Shown in pieces: positions 11,045-22,159 of a stretch of 64,000 bases of DNA; the stretch's first letter is position 1; every line of letters begins with the position of its first letter. Origin of the DNA: Haliclona indistincta (taxonomy: Eukaryota; Porifera; Demospongiae; Haplosclerida; Chalinidae). The stretch spans positions 7,418,391-7,482,390 of the forward strand of contig OZ024783.1 in the NCBI GenBank assembly GCA_964017065.1, read 5' to 3'. The notes beneath the pieces were generated by a model. It worked only from the letters and a program-made list of their open reading frames with translations, had not been told where the DNA came from and ran no database searches. The position numbers and the translations under genes are program-made.

Positions 11045-11441
11045 TATAGATAGTTTCGTGGCAAAGGTGTAAAGGAATGTTCGCGGTCAATATCAATTCA
11101 AAACGGCGGAAGTGACGTCAGTTTTGAACGCCGCCATGTTTTCTTGGAGGGATAGATTGTACAGCGTCCATTGAGTACACGAAGCAAGTCACAACCTGGC
11201 GAGCTCTCGGTGCTACTCAGACTTTACAATAGTTCACCATAGTTGATTTTGTGAAGCTAACCGAAATATGGTTCCAGGGAGACTTGGTAGAGCTAAAATA
11301 CGTGACGTCACCCAATGGACGCTGTACAAATCTATCCCTCCAAAAAACATGGCGGCGTTCAAAACTGACGTCACTTCCGCCGTTTTGAATTGATATTGAC
11401 CGCGAAGATTCCTTCACACCTTTGCCACGAAACTATCTATA
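11045..11441. mobile_element. MITE with about 130-bp terminal inverted repeats
   Basis: The two ends are inverted copies: left TATAGATAGTTTCGTGGCAA, right its complement ending ACTATCTATA. They stay nearly identical for about 130 bases, including the CAATGGACGCTGTACA region. There is no coding capacity. The corresponding flank of the second Ig gene lacks it. Confidence 0.8.
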
Positions 11442-11546
11442 CCGTGCTAATAAAATTAATTAACAAGTTGTTATGGTTTTAATTTGTAGTCAATCTTCAT
11501 CCATAGATGATCATTTTTCTGCATGTAGATATAATATTATTAAATT

Positions 11547-12222
11547 CAGGGGGTCCCACAAAAAAAAGTTTCCGACACCAGGCCCAAAAGTGGGTGGGTG
11601 GGTCAGAGGTAAATTTTCAAAAAAGGTCACTTTGTGTAAAATTTAGCCATGACATAAATTGCACTTTAAAGTTATTTTGAACTGTTTTAAAGCAGGTTTT
11701 TACTAACTATACATGTAGCACCTAGCTACTGCGTGTTATGAACATGTTTGTAACCAAAAATTATGAAAAAAAGCAGAACAAGAGATCAAGAGACTATAAC
11801 ATAGATTGTAGATTCACTCACAGTATACAATCTGCATAAAATAATAATAATAATCAACAATGATAAGCAACAGATAAGTTACTAGTGTGTTTGAAATTGT
11901 CGGTGAACTATGCAACTATGCAAGAAATTGTCGGTGCCGCTTGCTACGCTTGTGCTCAGCTTGGTGGTACGTGCTGAGTCCGGTGAGCTCGAATCCACAT
12001 TCGCAATGCTTCCGCTTCCTGGATCCGCTACTGTAATCTGTTCGTCACTCGCGATCGACGATCTTCGTGGAGGGGCGTGTACCATCAATTATAATGAATT
12101 TCAATAGACCAGTATTTATGAATATCATTACATGACGTAATATGACGCAGTGGGTGGGTGGGTAGAGAAGTAATGTAAAAAACCAGCCTGGTGTCATAGA
12201 TTTTAGCTTCTGGGACCCCCCG
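11547..12222. mobile_element. hAT-like MITE, 8-bp target duplication
   Basis: The ends are CAGGGGGTCCCA and TGGGACCCCCCG, flanked by the perfect 8-bp duplication ATTAAATT (11539-11546 and 12223-12230). The same family occurs at 21393-22159 in the opposite orientation. CAGGG termini with 8-bp duplications fit the hAT superfamily. There is no transposase inside. Confidence 0.85.
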
Positions 12223-12239
12223 ATTAAATTTATCCAGTG

Positions 12240-12950
12240 TCATAACCATGGTTCTACAAACCAACAGCCTCAAAGGGAGAAGGAAAAAATTAATAGCTGA
12301 ACTTAGTGAATATTTCAGGAAACGGAATATAATATAAGTAAAAAGGAATTCTTGTTGATGCAGTGTATTATAAGACACCGTGCATGCTGCACAAGGAAAT
12401 TTTTGGTCAAGCAACCTGCAATCAGTACAGCGGTTTTCCGAGATCTTGCAATACTGTACCGTCAAGCGTCGCACGCATGCGTGTTCGTAACTCTGTCTGT
12501 GAGAAGATAACAATTGTGTATACCTGCAGAGAAGTTAGAGGTATAGACGTCTACTACTTCCTTCCACCGTGATTCGAGCTGCCTAGCTATCACAAGAGCT
12601 CTGAGAGCTGCATCCATTCCTCTTGAGATCTCTTTGCGCATGCGTAGTCCTCGTTTACGGTCGGCCGATGACGGTTGATTGTTGCAAGATAATTATAGAT
12701 CTTGGAACACCGCGCTGTATGTGGTACACTGTTCATTTACCCTCGGTGCATGCGCAAGGGTTACGGTACCTGCTCTGTCGTTCGTTCATTCTGTCCATTG
12801 AGCTACAGAGACCATCGCTCACTTCTGAAACTCGGTAAAGGTAACAGGCTTAGCACGACAATGGCTTGCAATGTGACTCGTGGAGTTTGCTAAAGTGCTT
12901 TCGTCAGTTGTCGAGTTATGCATGGCTGGCTCACCTTTACGGCCATCTTG
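12240..12950 (+). repeat. 3' flank repeat of the Ig-like family
   Basis: This segment matches 15295-15955 and 38251-38910, the regions downstream of the other two Ig-like genes. It shows that the pseudogene at 10018 and the gene at 14230 came from an older tandem duplication including flanks. Short ORFs here are repeated with the block but show no protein features. Confidence 0.75.
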
Positions 12951-13257
12951 GACCTCTCCGAGAACACAAGCGCCTATAGTTGACTATCTAGATGCTTTTA
13001 GATTCCAACTGAACAGCAGGACTGGTCTAAAGTTGCGTAGACATCTCGAGAAAAGCCTGTCTAAGCCTACAGCAATGTTCACTTGTCCGTGGTCACGCCT
13101 ACTTGGCACATCTTGAGGTCAGCACTTTGTTGTCTTCTGCTTAGCAGTGCAGTTTCAATAGCAAGCAGGTTGGCTTTAGCTGCAAAGCTCCTTCTGCAAA
13201 CCACAACTAAGGAGTACAATGCATGGCACGCTGAGGGTTTTGTGAAATCTGTTCATT

Positions 13258-13443
13258 ATACTGGTGCTGATGATAGTGATACTGAGTGTTTGCCTGTGCT
13301 ACAAAGTAGACCCAACACCAAGTTTCGTGTTGTAATTAAACAATAATTAGTATTATTCTACCTATAATTTTTAGAGCCAAGAATGAAGCATTGTGTGTGC
13401 TCAACCGAGCTACCGATGATCACGAGATGATGCAAAAGAATTA
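13258..13443 (+). pseudogene. Relic of an Ig-like family gene: membrane segment and tail exon
   Basis: The bases at 13258-13308 match the membrane-segment coding end of the Ig-like genes (reading like LVLMIVILSVCLCYK). An intron ending TTTTTAG and a small tail exon (KNEALCVLNRATDDHEMM, then a stop) follow. The Ig domain is absent, so this is the remaining 3' end of a further paralogue. The same relic is in copy 2 at about 34425-34619. Confidence 0.65.
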
Positions 13444-14229
13444 AACATAATACCTTTATGACACAGTAGCATAATACTTACACATTTCAATACTGGACGC
13501 AATTTCAAGTGCAGTTACTACTAGCAGTGCTAGCAGTATGCAATGCAAAATCCTTATAGTTATTTCCCTGATGCAGAGTGCTTTTTACTCCATAACTGTG
13601 GGTGTGCTAGGTGTGGTCGATTTAGAGGCTGCTTACTGTGCCGGCTTAGAGAATATAGCTACTTGTTATGTTGCATAACTCGGCACTTGCAAACAACTTG
13701 GTGGTTGGCACAGGGGTTAACACCAGTCTGCACTATTTGTAAACAATATACTCAAAATTAGATTTGATAGAGAAGTTCGATGTTGACTAAGTGAAATTAT
13801 ACAAACAGAGACATAACAAATGCATCTGACCTGAAATTAAAGGGTACCCTACAGTCCCAACAAGAGGTTAGTTCTTGTTACTACAATTCTAGACTAAAGG
13901 GACAGGAAACTATGAGTCTGTATGGCACTGCTTGAGTGATGATGACCCTACACTGGTAAACCAGTGACAAGCAGAGATCAATAAACCAGTGACATGCAGA
14001 GATCAATAATATTGCACATCATCATGATATTACTGCAAAGTTTCCATCAAGATCTTAGACGTATGCACACTTGCACTAGTGTGTTGTAGAGGGAAGGTCC
14101 CTTGTTTAATCTTATCAGTCATCATTGTGTGGGCAGGATGTGGTTTAAAAAATGTGGTAGCCTGTGCAATGCACATGCATATAAAGCTCAACAGTAATGG
14201 TACTGTAGTACTCAGTAATAGTAGTCATA
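13444..14229. other. Intergenic region upstream of the Ig-like gene, with a TTAA empty site
   Basis: No gene seen. The TTAA at 13727-13730 is the unoccupied version of the site where copy 2 carries a piggyBac-like MITE (36107-36703). From 13908 the sequence matches the 5' flanks of the other Ig-like genes. Confidence 0.7.
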
Positions 14230-15159
14230 ATGAAGATGCTTCTAAAACTGGTTGCTTGTATAGCACTGCTTGTAAGCAACACTGCTGCTCAGAGTGGAAA
14301 TGAAAGTGAGTTAAGTTTGTGTGTATGTATAAACATAGGTCTCATTGCAAATGTTTCTAGCTTGCTCAACACAGTATACAGCTCAGCCTCCTACTGCACT
14401 TAATTGTGATCCCTTCGGAGGCATTATTGGTCTAGTGTGTCGTATTCATCAAGACAATGGCTTTGGCAATGTGACCTGGTACTGGTCTCGCTGTGATCAA
14501 GATGCTGGTGTCAATGGCACAGCTATATTGCTTGAAGACAGAAGTGACGTTTACGGAGTAGAGCAGTATTTCTTTTCTGGTAACGTCACCTTATCTAATT
14601 TGATATTTTTAGTCACAAATGCTACTTTGGGCTACTACTGGTGTGAGGTCAATAGTTCATCCTCTAGACCTTCTGTTATAACTCCTGTGCTACAAGCAAC
14701 CAATACATCACTACCAGAATGTACTATCTTATCAGTCGGTCCCAACCATAACATAGGTTCAGAGTGCGCTGCTATGGGCTCGCCCATTGTCTTACCTCGT
14801 GTACCACTACCATCATTTTGCCCTAATGGTACCACAGACCTGAACCCTCCGACTCCAACTCAGAACACAACTCAGGATACTCCAACTCCAACTCCAGATA
14901 TTCCTAGTGAAACAATGTCATTGGCACTAACAGCTACGTCAACATTGCTAGCAGTGTTTGGTGCTTTCATCATTGTACTGGTGCTGGTGATAGTGATACT
15001 AAGTGTTTGTCTGTGCTACAAAAGTATACAATCCAAAAGGTTAGCGATAAAAAAATTATGTGTGCAATAAAGTGTTTACGAGTATTCCATTAAATTTATT
15101 GCAGAAAGTCTTCAATTGAGATGCACGACAAAGAAATACTAACAAATACTAACAACTAA
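14230..15159 (+). CDS. Ig-like type I membrane protein, 269 aa, three exons
   Basis: Exons 14230-14305, 14361-15039 and 15105-15159 join in phase and use GTGAGT..TAG and GTTAGC..CAG splice sites. Exon 1 encodes a signal peptide (MKMLLKLVACIALLVSNTAA). Exon 2 encodes one V-like Ig domain with the first Cys in GLVCRIHQ, Trp in VTWYWS and the second Cys in LGYYWCEV. A Thr/Pro-rich stalk with several N-glycosylation motifs follows, then a membrane helix (VFGAFIIVLVLVIVILSV). The short cytoplasmic tail (KSSIEMHDKE) has no ITIM or ITAM. It is probably a cell-surface recognition or adhesion protein; the ligand is unknown. It belongs to a local family with a pseudogene upstream and a near-identical copy at 37187. 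Confidence 0.85.
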
Positions 15160-15294
15160 ACTATACTTGTCATGTACATGTTAATTAGTCAACGGTAGAA
15201 ATAATTTATTATTATACCTTGGTAAACTTGTTATGTTGTAGTCAATCGTCATTCATAGATGATCATTTTTCTGCATACTTAAAAAATCTATGTC

Positions 15295-15955
15295 ATGCAT
15301 GGTTTTACAAACCAACAGCCGCAAAGGGAGAAGGAAAAATAGCTGAACTTAGTGAATATTTTCAGAAAACGGAATGTATAAGTAAAAAGGAATTCTAGTT
15401 GGTGCAGTGTATTATAAGACACTGCATGCTGCACAAGGAAATTGTTGGTCAAGCAACCTGCAATCAGTACAGCGGTTTTCCGAGATCTTGCAATACTGTA
15501 CCGTCAAGCGTCACACGCATGCGTGTTCGTAACTCTGTCTGTGAGAAGATAACAATTGTGTACACTCGCAGAGAAGTTAGAAGTAGACGTCTACTACTTC
15601 CTTCCACCGTGATTCGAGCTGCCTAGCTGTCACAAGAGCTCTGAGAGCTGCATCCGTTCCTCTTGAGATCACATTGCGCATGCGTAGTCCTCGTTTACGG
15701 TCGGCCGATGACGGTTGATTGTTGCAAGATCACCGCGCTGTATGTGGTACACTCAGCGCATGCGCAAGGGTTACGGTACTTGGTCTGTCGTTCGTCCATT
15801 CGTTCATTCTCTCCATCGAGCTACAGAGACCATCGCTCACTTCTGAACTCGGTAAAGGTAACAGGCTTAAAGGTAACAGGCACGACAATGGCTTGCAATG
15901 TGACTCGGGGATTTTGCTAAAGTGCTTTCGTCAGTTGTCGAGTTATGCATGGCTG
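15295..15955 (+). repeat. 3' flank repeat of the Ig-like family, second copy
   Basis: It matches 12240-12950 downstream of the pseudogene. It contains no clear gene, although several short frames recur with the block. Confidence 0.7.
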
Positions 15956-16302
15956 CCCTTTAACCCTTTAAGCCCCAATGACGCCATTTGGCGTCATACA
16001 TACTTCAGACAGCATAACTTTATGAAAAAGTGCTAAAATATCCCAAAATTAAGCCAAATTGAAGAATACAAATAACTGCAAAAAATTGACCGGTTTTCAG
16101 CGCGCCCTCTGCGATAAATGTATTGGCGCCGGCATTTCTTAGTCTCGTCCCCAGACCACACCCTCGCCTATCGCGAGAGAGGGTCTGGTGACTTTAGTTG
16201 CACTTTCTTGGGCTTTTCGTGTAATAAAGTTACGTAACACTAATGAATCCTCATAAATGTTGGAATTTGCACCTGCTAATACACACAAGTGTCTGGTATG
16301 TA

Positions 16303-16909
16303 CAGTGTTCCACACGAAGAGAGGGAATTAATGTTAGGAATGTATGACGTCACGTCAATAGCAACAATACATTATAGCAAACAAAATGGCCGCCAAAAAC
16401 CTGCTCTCTTGCAGAGTGAAGTCGCGCTTGTCGCTGTATATGCTTCTACAGACGCTAGGTGAGATCTACTTTCATGATTAATGTTTTGGCATTGCAGTCA
16501 TGAAGTTTTAGAGCTTAACTACCTGTAGAACTGGAATTCCTGTCCCTAACGTTTGGCTCGTCGTGAACGGTCAACTTTTGCTCTTTGCCGCCGATGTAGT
16601 ACTGATTGGGACCAATCCTGCTGACAACAGATAAGCATCCGATGTGAAAGCATCAATGCAGCGATGACGGAGCTTAACTACCAGTAGTCCCTGAGATTCG
16701 CTCCCTAACGTGTTTTTTCCAAATGGTTGCCTGTCTTTCACATTACTGTCACGTGAGTGTCATCTGACGAGAAGCCATATAAAGCACAAGATTCAGTAAG
16801 GATAGAGGATCAAAATGATACATACATCATAACTCTAGGACATATGATTCTAGAGAAATCAAGCAAACTGTCAACACACAATTATTCCTTCTCTTCGTGT
16901 GGAACACTG
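16303..16909. mobile_element. Tc1/mariner-like MITE with TA target
   Basis: The termini CAGTGTTCCACACGAAGAGA and the complementary inverted end are flanked by TA on each side. The uninterrupted host sequence can be read at 1-60 in inverse (TATGTAGTTGCGCG), which shows a single TA there. No coding capacity was seen in its 607 bp. Confidence 0.85.
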
Positions 16910-16955
16910 TAGTTGCGCGTTAGACGAGGGAGGCAATCTACGAAGGCGAAGACGT

Positions 16956-17285
16956 CTAGACAGCAGGCAGAGTAGCAAAACATAGACTCTTGCCTTCTCC
17001 AGTCGGGAGGCAGACGAAAACGTCTTTCCCCTTGACAAACTCAGTAATAGCAAGGCGCTGATTGTCTGTCAGACTTTCATAACCGATGCTGACAAATGCA
17101 GCTCTGATTGTACGGTCAAGAACTTCAGGCAAAAGACTACAGTCATATCTAAGTATCTTCAACGCCAACATTCTATCGACGTGGTTTGTATTACGTAAGA
17201 GTTGGCCTTCTGACCAATCAGATTCTTTCCCAGACATTCCGGGGAAGATATTACTTCCTGGCACACGAAAATCGACTAAAGTCAC
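16956..17285 (-). pseudogene. RecQ-like helicase N-terminal fragment
   Basis: The C-terminal part of this frame reads IGYESLTDNQRLAITEFV then GKDVFVCLPTGEGKS, the start of a RecQ-family SF2 helicase core with its Walker A motif. After LPAV the frame stops, and motifs Ia to VI are absent. The upstream half of the frame (SGKESDWSEG) is probably terminal element sequence and not helicase. Confidence 0.75.
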
Positions 17286-17734
17286 AAGACCCTCTCTCGC
17301 GATAGGCGAGGGTGTGGTCTGAGGACGAGACTAGGCATTTGTTCTATGGCTTCAGGGCAAATTTCACAACATTTTAGGAAAAACAAAATGGCTGCCAAGA
17401 AAATTTAGACATTTTATGGCTTCGGGTGCTCGGAAAACACGTTTTTGCGCATTCTCTATGATCTGGGCTAAATTTTACACTCACCAAAACCACTGCTATT
17501 TATATGTACTTTTCAGTAGCCAGCCCCAAAGTACTAACTTTGAGCAAAATTTGACGAGGTCGCTGCACTTTATCGGCTTCACTTTCGAAGTGGGCGGGGC
17601 ATATCGACCGACTTGAGTGTGGGCAATTGCGGCTACTCACTGGCGTAAAAGGACGCAAATTTGAGACCAGTAGCACAAAAGACACACGAGATATTCACGA
17701 TAGAAGTAAGATAATTTTGTAATTAAAGGGTTAA

Positions 17735-17891
17735 GGGAAAACACGACGAACGTCAGAATGAGGACAATTTCAGTTTCTTCGGGCAAACAAAGCTTGGTCA
17801 AAGACTGTTACCAACAAAGAAACACACAAATCTGCTCGTGGGCGGGGCAAACACTGTACAAAGATAATTCATAGATAGTACCATAGATATA
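17735..17891. other. Probable left end of the outer two-gene element
   Basis: The segment CACAAATC...GTGGGCGGGGC...GATAATTCATAGATAGTAC (about 17826-17880) is an inverted, imperfect match of 33722-33775 on the far side of the nest. It continues, after insertions, at 24285 (GATAGTACACATAACGGGAT). It therefore looks like a terminal inverted repeat cut by later insertions. The exact tip is not resolved. Confidence 0.5.
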
Positions 17892-18576
17892 TTAACAGAG
17901 GGATTGGAAACTCTCGTTATTTCCGGAATAAGGCTCGTTTCGCTGACGTAATGGAGGTGGGGCTTCGTGCCAGCGCACGAAATGGCAAATCAAGTGTTCA
18001 GGTACGCGTGTAGCAGCGTCGAAAGGAACTGCTTCGATTCCGTTCGTTGCAGGAGCCTGAAAGAGGACATGGCTAAGATATTGAATGACAAGAAGGCCAC
18101 TATCGTTGCTAGATTCAGCAACAAGCTGATCTCGACAATACAGCCCTGTGTTAAAAAACCTGGAACGTGCCGTTCTGCAGCTGCTAGACGAGGAAAGGCC
18201 CATACTCTCTTTCACCAGCTCAGAAGGACTAAGCTCATGGCGTTATGGACACAGTTCTACAGCGACATGGGTATACAAGTGAAAGATCCTTTACTGGCAC
18301 AGGCAGTTAGCCAGGATATATTTAATAAATTACTTATACAATCTGAGACTCGACTAGCCTCGTCCCCACGCCCAATTTTCGCTAACTTTACGGAACGAAT
18401 GACGGAACGAAACGCGAAAATAGGGCCTGATATCCATTGCAGGGGTATTGGTGCGCATGCGTTAGTCGTTATACAGAATCTGTATAATCGGCAGGATATT
18501 CAGAATCCGTAAAATCGTATATTCTTTGCACGGATATTATGCCGTTTGTTTTAGTGTCCGGTTTTCGCGTGCGCCT

Positions 18577-20330
18577 ATGGACGCTGAGCCATTCAGAGAA
18601 GCTGTATCGTACGCGCTCTCCTGTTTTAAACTGGATAAACTCAAGCCAGAACAGGAAGATGTAATTTATAAACTGTACCAGGGCTAGGACGTGTTTGCGT
18701 GGTTCCCCACTGGCTATGGGAAATCGATCTGCTACCAGCTGCTTCCCTTTCTCTTCGACGCAAAATTGCATCGACAACTGGAGTCGATGCAAAAACGCAG
18801 CAAAGTTATTGTTGTTTCACCACTAGTCTCTTTGATGGTAGACCAAGTTTCCAACTTGAAAACACGTGGAATCAGTGCTGGTATACTCAGTGGCGATAAA
18901 GGTGGGTGCCTGGAACTGACTAATGATCAGTGCACATCATAGCCATGCTTTTTATATAGATGTAGATAAGTCTATGCTAGTGAGCAAATCTGATGTGTGC
19001 AGTGGACGTTGTAGTATACTGTACAGTGCTCCTGAAGCTCTTTTGAAGGAACACTGGAAGCAACTTCTAACTATTCCTCCTCTCTCACAAACAATTGTCG
19101 CCATTGCTGTGGATGAAGCCCACTGTGTTTTTAAGTGGTAAGGAATTAAGGTGAAAATAATGATAATTGACTTTTATTTACAATTTTTTAAGATCCGAGA
19201 TTTTCGTCCAGCTTTTGAAAATATTCGTGATGTGCGTGCTTTTTTGCCTCCTGATGTGCCTATGTTTGCGGCTACTGCCTCGGTGACTGAAAGCATGAGA
19301 CGTGATATTATTGACAAGCTGAACATGAGCGCATGCTGTGTAGTGTCTATTTCTCCAAACAAGAAGAACATTTAAACCATAGTATGAATAATTCTCTTTG
19401 ATGTAACGAGCGTTAATGAGGGCTATAAATCGTGTACAGCCCGCACGCGTTTCAAGATGGCCGCCGCGTTCGAGAATCCACAAAGAAACGGCCCTCGTGC
19501 TGCTCTGCGGTCTTCCTGCGACGTAAGATAGCCAGCTAGACGTCAGGCAAGCAGCGCACTATGGTTTAAAGTAGTTATATACCTCACAGTCAGTGTTTAA
19601 GCATTTAAAGCCCTTGGGCTACGTATACGCCCGCGGGCTTTAAATTGCTTAAACACCTCCTGATCGGTATATAACTACTATTTACTACCAAGTAGTGAGG
19701 AAGTCTACAATTGAAGAGGACTTCAGTGACATTGTACACGATTTACTTATCAACAATGTCAAAGCCCGTCGCTATCTTGCTTATTGCCAATCGCTGAATA
19801 TGTGCTCATTGTTGTTTGCCACGTTTCTATATTCTCTGGATGAAAACAGTTATTACCCACCAGGAGCACAGCATCTCAGCAGCAACAGGCTATTTGGAAT
19901 GTATCATTCATGCACAGATGAAGCTAATAAACGTGCCATCATAGAAAGCTTTGGCCAGCCTCAAGGTACCATACGAGTTGTGTTTGCGACAATGGCCCTT
20001 GGAATGGGTGTAGATTTCAAGAACTTGTATTATGTCATTCATTATGGAGCACCAAGGTCTCTAGAAGACTACTTGCAGGAGAGCAGTCGAGCAGGCAGAG
20101 ATGGTCAGCAAGCATATTCCAAAGTATTCTGGAAACCTGCAGATGTTCCGCTTAGGCAGGATCAGAGTAATTTTCACAATAGAGAAGTAGCAGCTGTAAG
20201 GAAATATCTCGAGGATACTCACATGTGTCGTAGGTACATGCTGCTGAGGTATTTTGACAAGGTAGTAGCTGATCGTCTTGAAATTCATGACAAACAATGG
20301 TGCTGTGACAATTGTCAATCAAGATCATAG
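18577..20330 (+). pseudogene. RecQ-like DNA helicase pseudogene
   Basis: RecQ-family SF2 motifs appear in order: Walker A WFPTGYGKS (about 18700), SPLVSLMVDQV (Ia), YSAPEALLK, VDEAHCVFKW (DEAH box), AATASVTESMRRD (III), then from 19695 CQSLN (IV), FATMALGMGVDFKN (V) and ESSRAGRDGQ (VI), ending in a Cys cluster (WCCDNC). Introns separate some blocks. An in-frame TAG at 18685-18687 stands where a Lys of GKDVFAW is expected, and a small palindromic insertion interrupts motifs III and IV. RecQ helicases unwind DNA 3' to 5'; this copy cannot make a full protein. Confidence 0.85.
19571..19678. mobile_element. Small palindromic insertion in the helicase pseudogene
   Basis: Inverted arms GTAGTTATATACC (19571-19583) and GGTATATAACTAC (19666-19678) enclose a second inverted pair (GTGTTTAAGC and GCTTAAACAC) and an inner hairpin (AAAGCCC and GGGCTTT). 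It resembles a very short MITE or a hairpin repeat. The boundaries of the wider insertion (19375-19694) are uncertain. Confidence 0.55.
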
Positions 20331-20428
20331 CTATATAATCTATTACTCTGCATGTATATATACATGCATGTTTTACACTAAGTTGTTTTTTTTTGTTTTA
20401 AATTCTTTATGCTTATATAACACCTAAT

Positions 20429-21086
20429 TTAACTGTCTTCTTCAGAGTCACTATCAGAGTCATCAGAAATGATGAATTTTAAGTGATCTTTTGCTTTCTT
20501 TGCCAGCAGAATTCTCTTGACTGACATCTGTTATAATTACAGTATAATAATTATAACATAACACTATAATAGTCATACCTTGAAGACAGTCACACGGAGT
20601 GATGGCTGACATAGCATCTAAAATACCATGGCACTCTTGGCTAACTGAATTAATAAACTTGTTAAAACAAAATTAATAAAGACAATAATGCTTACCTGAA
20701 GTAAAAGGTAGTCTTCTTCCTGCAGTGCCTGTTGTGGTACGCTTAGCTGCTGGCCTTGCTCGTTGGGTGTGTGGTGAAGCATGTAGACAGCTGGTGTTGG
20801 TCGTTCTCTTTCTAGCGTTTACAGTTACACTCCCAGGAGTAGGCAGATCACTAGTACAGTCGTACGTTGATCTGGCTAACTCTAGAAAGGTCTCTGCAAC
20901 AGAGAACTTCCTGTTACAAGGTCTGCACATGTGCTGTGATAGCCCATCACTGTCAGCTACAGGCAAGCCGATGATAGTGCTGAGTCTGCCAGAAAGTCTA
21001 GTACTCTTGGCTTCGTCAGAAAACAGTGCCACGGAGGCCGTTCGAACTGTGGAACTTGCACAAAATCTGCATACAATACGGGACAT
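20429..21086 (-). pseudogene. Remnant of ZAD/DUF6589-type transposase gene (first and last parts)
   Basis: Exon 1 (21086-20696) starts MSRIVCRFCASS and has a second CxxC (MCRPC) about 45 residues on, a ZAD-like zinc finger, followed by a donor GTAAGC. After a gap, a final short exon encodes a Lys-rich piece and an acidic tail (ISDDSDSDSEEDS) with the stop at 20429-20431. The full gene at 58029-61314 has the same start and a similar acidic end (ESDEEECDSDED). The entire DUF6589-like core is missing. Confidence 0.75.
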
Positions 21087-21392
21087 GGCAGCAAAGGAAC
21101 CGCGTCAAACTCGCGCATTTACTCAGCTGTAACCTGCCCGCGAAATAATTATTCGGCGCATGCGTATTAGTACCCCTGCAATGGATCATGGAGACCGTAC
21201 CAGGCCTAGCGCGCGCCTTTATTTTTCGCCGTTTCGTTAATTTCCGTTTTCCGTTGCGAAAAATTTTGGCCTGGGGACGAGGCTAAGACTCGACCTGCTA
21301 AGAATTCTACTGAAACAGCTGCAGCACAAGAGCTACCTTTAACCAACGAAGAACAGCTTGACAGGGACGAAGAAAATATACTTAGATATGCA

Positions 21393-22159
21393 CAGGGGGT
21401 TCCAGTGGCGGAAATTTTCGACCCCAGGCCGGTTTCTTACATAGCCCCAATACCCACCAACCCACTACGTCATAACGTGTCATATAATGATATTCACAAG
21501 TCAAACTAATTAATATTCATGAAAAGATGGGCGATCGGACGATCGCGTACACGTACATGTAGCCCATTGTCGATAGCGCGGGTGCTTTAGCCTAGTATCG
21601 ATCGCGATCAGGCAGAACACTGCTCCAGCAGCAGAGACCAGAAAGCGACGGCACTACCGCTGTGAGTGTGGCCAAGATTAAGCTACTACCTCGTTTCAGA
21701 GCACTATATAGCGCTAGTGCAGCAGTGCTCGTCACAGAAAAACACTCGATGCTGCTAAAACTCCATGATTGGATAGCTTCTTTCGACGGAAGAACAACAC
21801 TCAAGAGCTGAGTGCAGCTGAATCTACTGCAGAAGCTGGTGAGTAGAATAACTGCCTGGCTCAGGACAAGCTGCATTATGCTAGCCACGCCTCTAGTCCA
21901 CACCCTTCTCAGCATAATACATTTTTACCTGCGTTTTACAGTGTATGCATGATACACACTGTAAATAATAACAAAAGCAAGTTATATCCGCATGATATAG
22001 ACCTCCTCTGGTGTCAAGAACCTGCAAAAATACTCTAAAGTGCACCAGATATGTAGTGGCTAAAACTTACGCAAAATGACTTTTTGTGTAAAAGTCCTCT
22101 CAACCCACCCACCCACTTTTTGGCCTGGGGTCGGTAATTTTTCTTTCTGGGACCTCCTG
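21393..22159. mobile_element. hAT-like MITE, present only in duplication copy 1
   Basis: The termini CAGGGGGTTCCAG and TCTGGGACCTCCTG are flanked by the perfect 8-bp duplication GATATGCA (21385-21392, 22160-22167). Copy 2 at about 47477-47486 shows the empty site with one GATATGCA. It belongs to the same family as 11547-12222. No coding capacity seen. Confidence 0.92.

Larger units (their letters stand above)
16140..17333. mobile_element. RecQ-type TIR element with 9-bp duplication (subfamily TAGTCTCGTCC)
   Basis: The ends TAGTCTCGTCCCCAGACCAC and its complement form inverted repeats of about 55 bp. The flanks are GGCATTTCT (16131-16139) and GGCATTTGT (17334-17342), an 8/9 match to a 9-bp target duplication. 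The interior holds the N-terminal part of a RecQ-like helicase on the minus strand and a separate TA-flanked MITE. It is non-autonomous. The terminal motif resembles that of the elements at 18355 and 57858 (TAGCCTCGT). Confidence 0.85.
15960..17734. mobile_element. piggyBac-like MITE split by a TIR element
   Basis: It begins TTAACCCTTTAAGCCCC (15960) and ends TTAAAGGGTTAA (17734). Without the inserted element at 16140-17333 it matches the intact copy at 23676-24274. TTAA at both ends is the target duplication expected of piggyBac transposition. Frames of 60-95 aa inside recur in every copy because the DNA repeats, and show no domain. Confidence 0.85.
18355..21285. mobile_element. RecQ/DUF6589-type TIR element, internally deleted (2931 bp)
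   Basis: The termini TAGCCTCGTCCCCACGCC and GGCCTGGGGACGAGGCTA are inverted repeats. The perfect 9-bp duplication AGACTCGAC lies at 18346-18354 and 21286-21294. Inside, a RecQ-like helicase on the plus strand is convergent with the first and last parts of a ZAD/DUF6589-type gene on the minus strand. This is the gene arrangement of the full element at 57858-62984, in mirror image and lacking the DUF6589 core. Confidence 0.9.
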
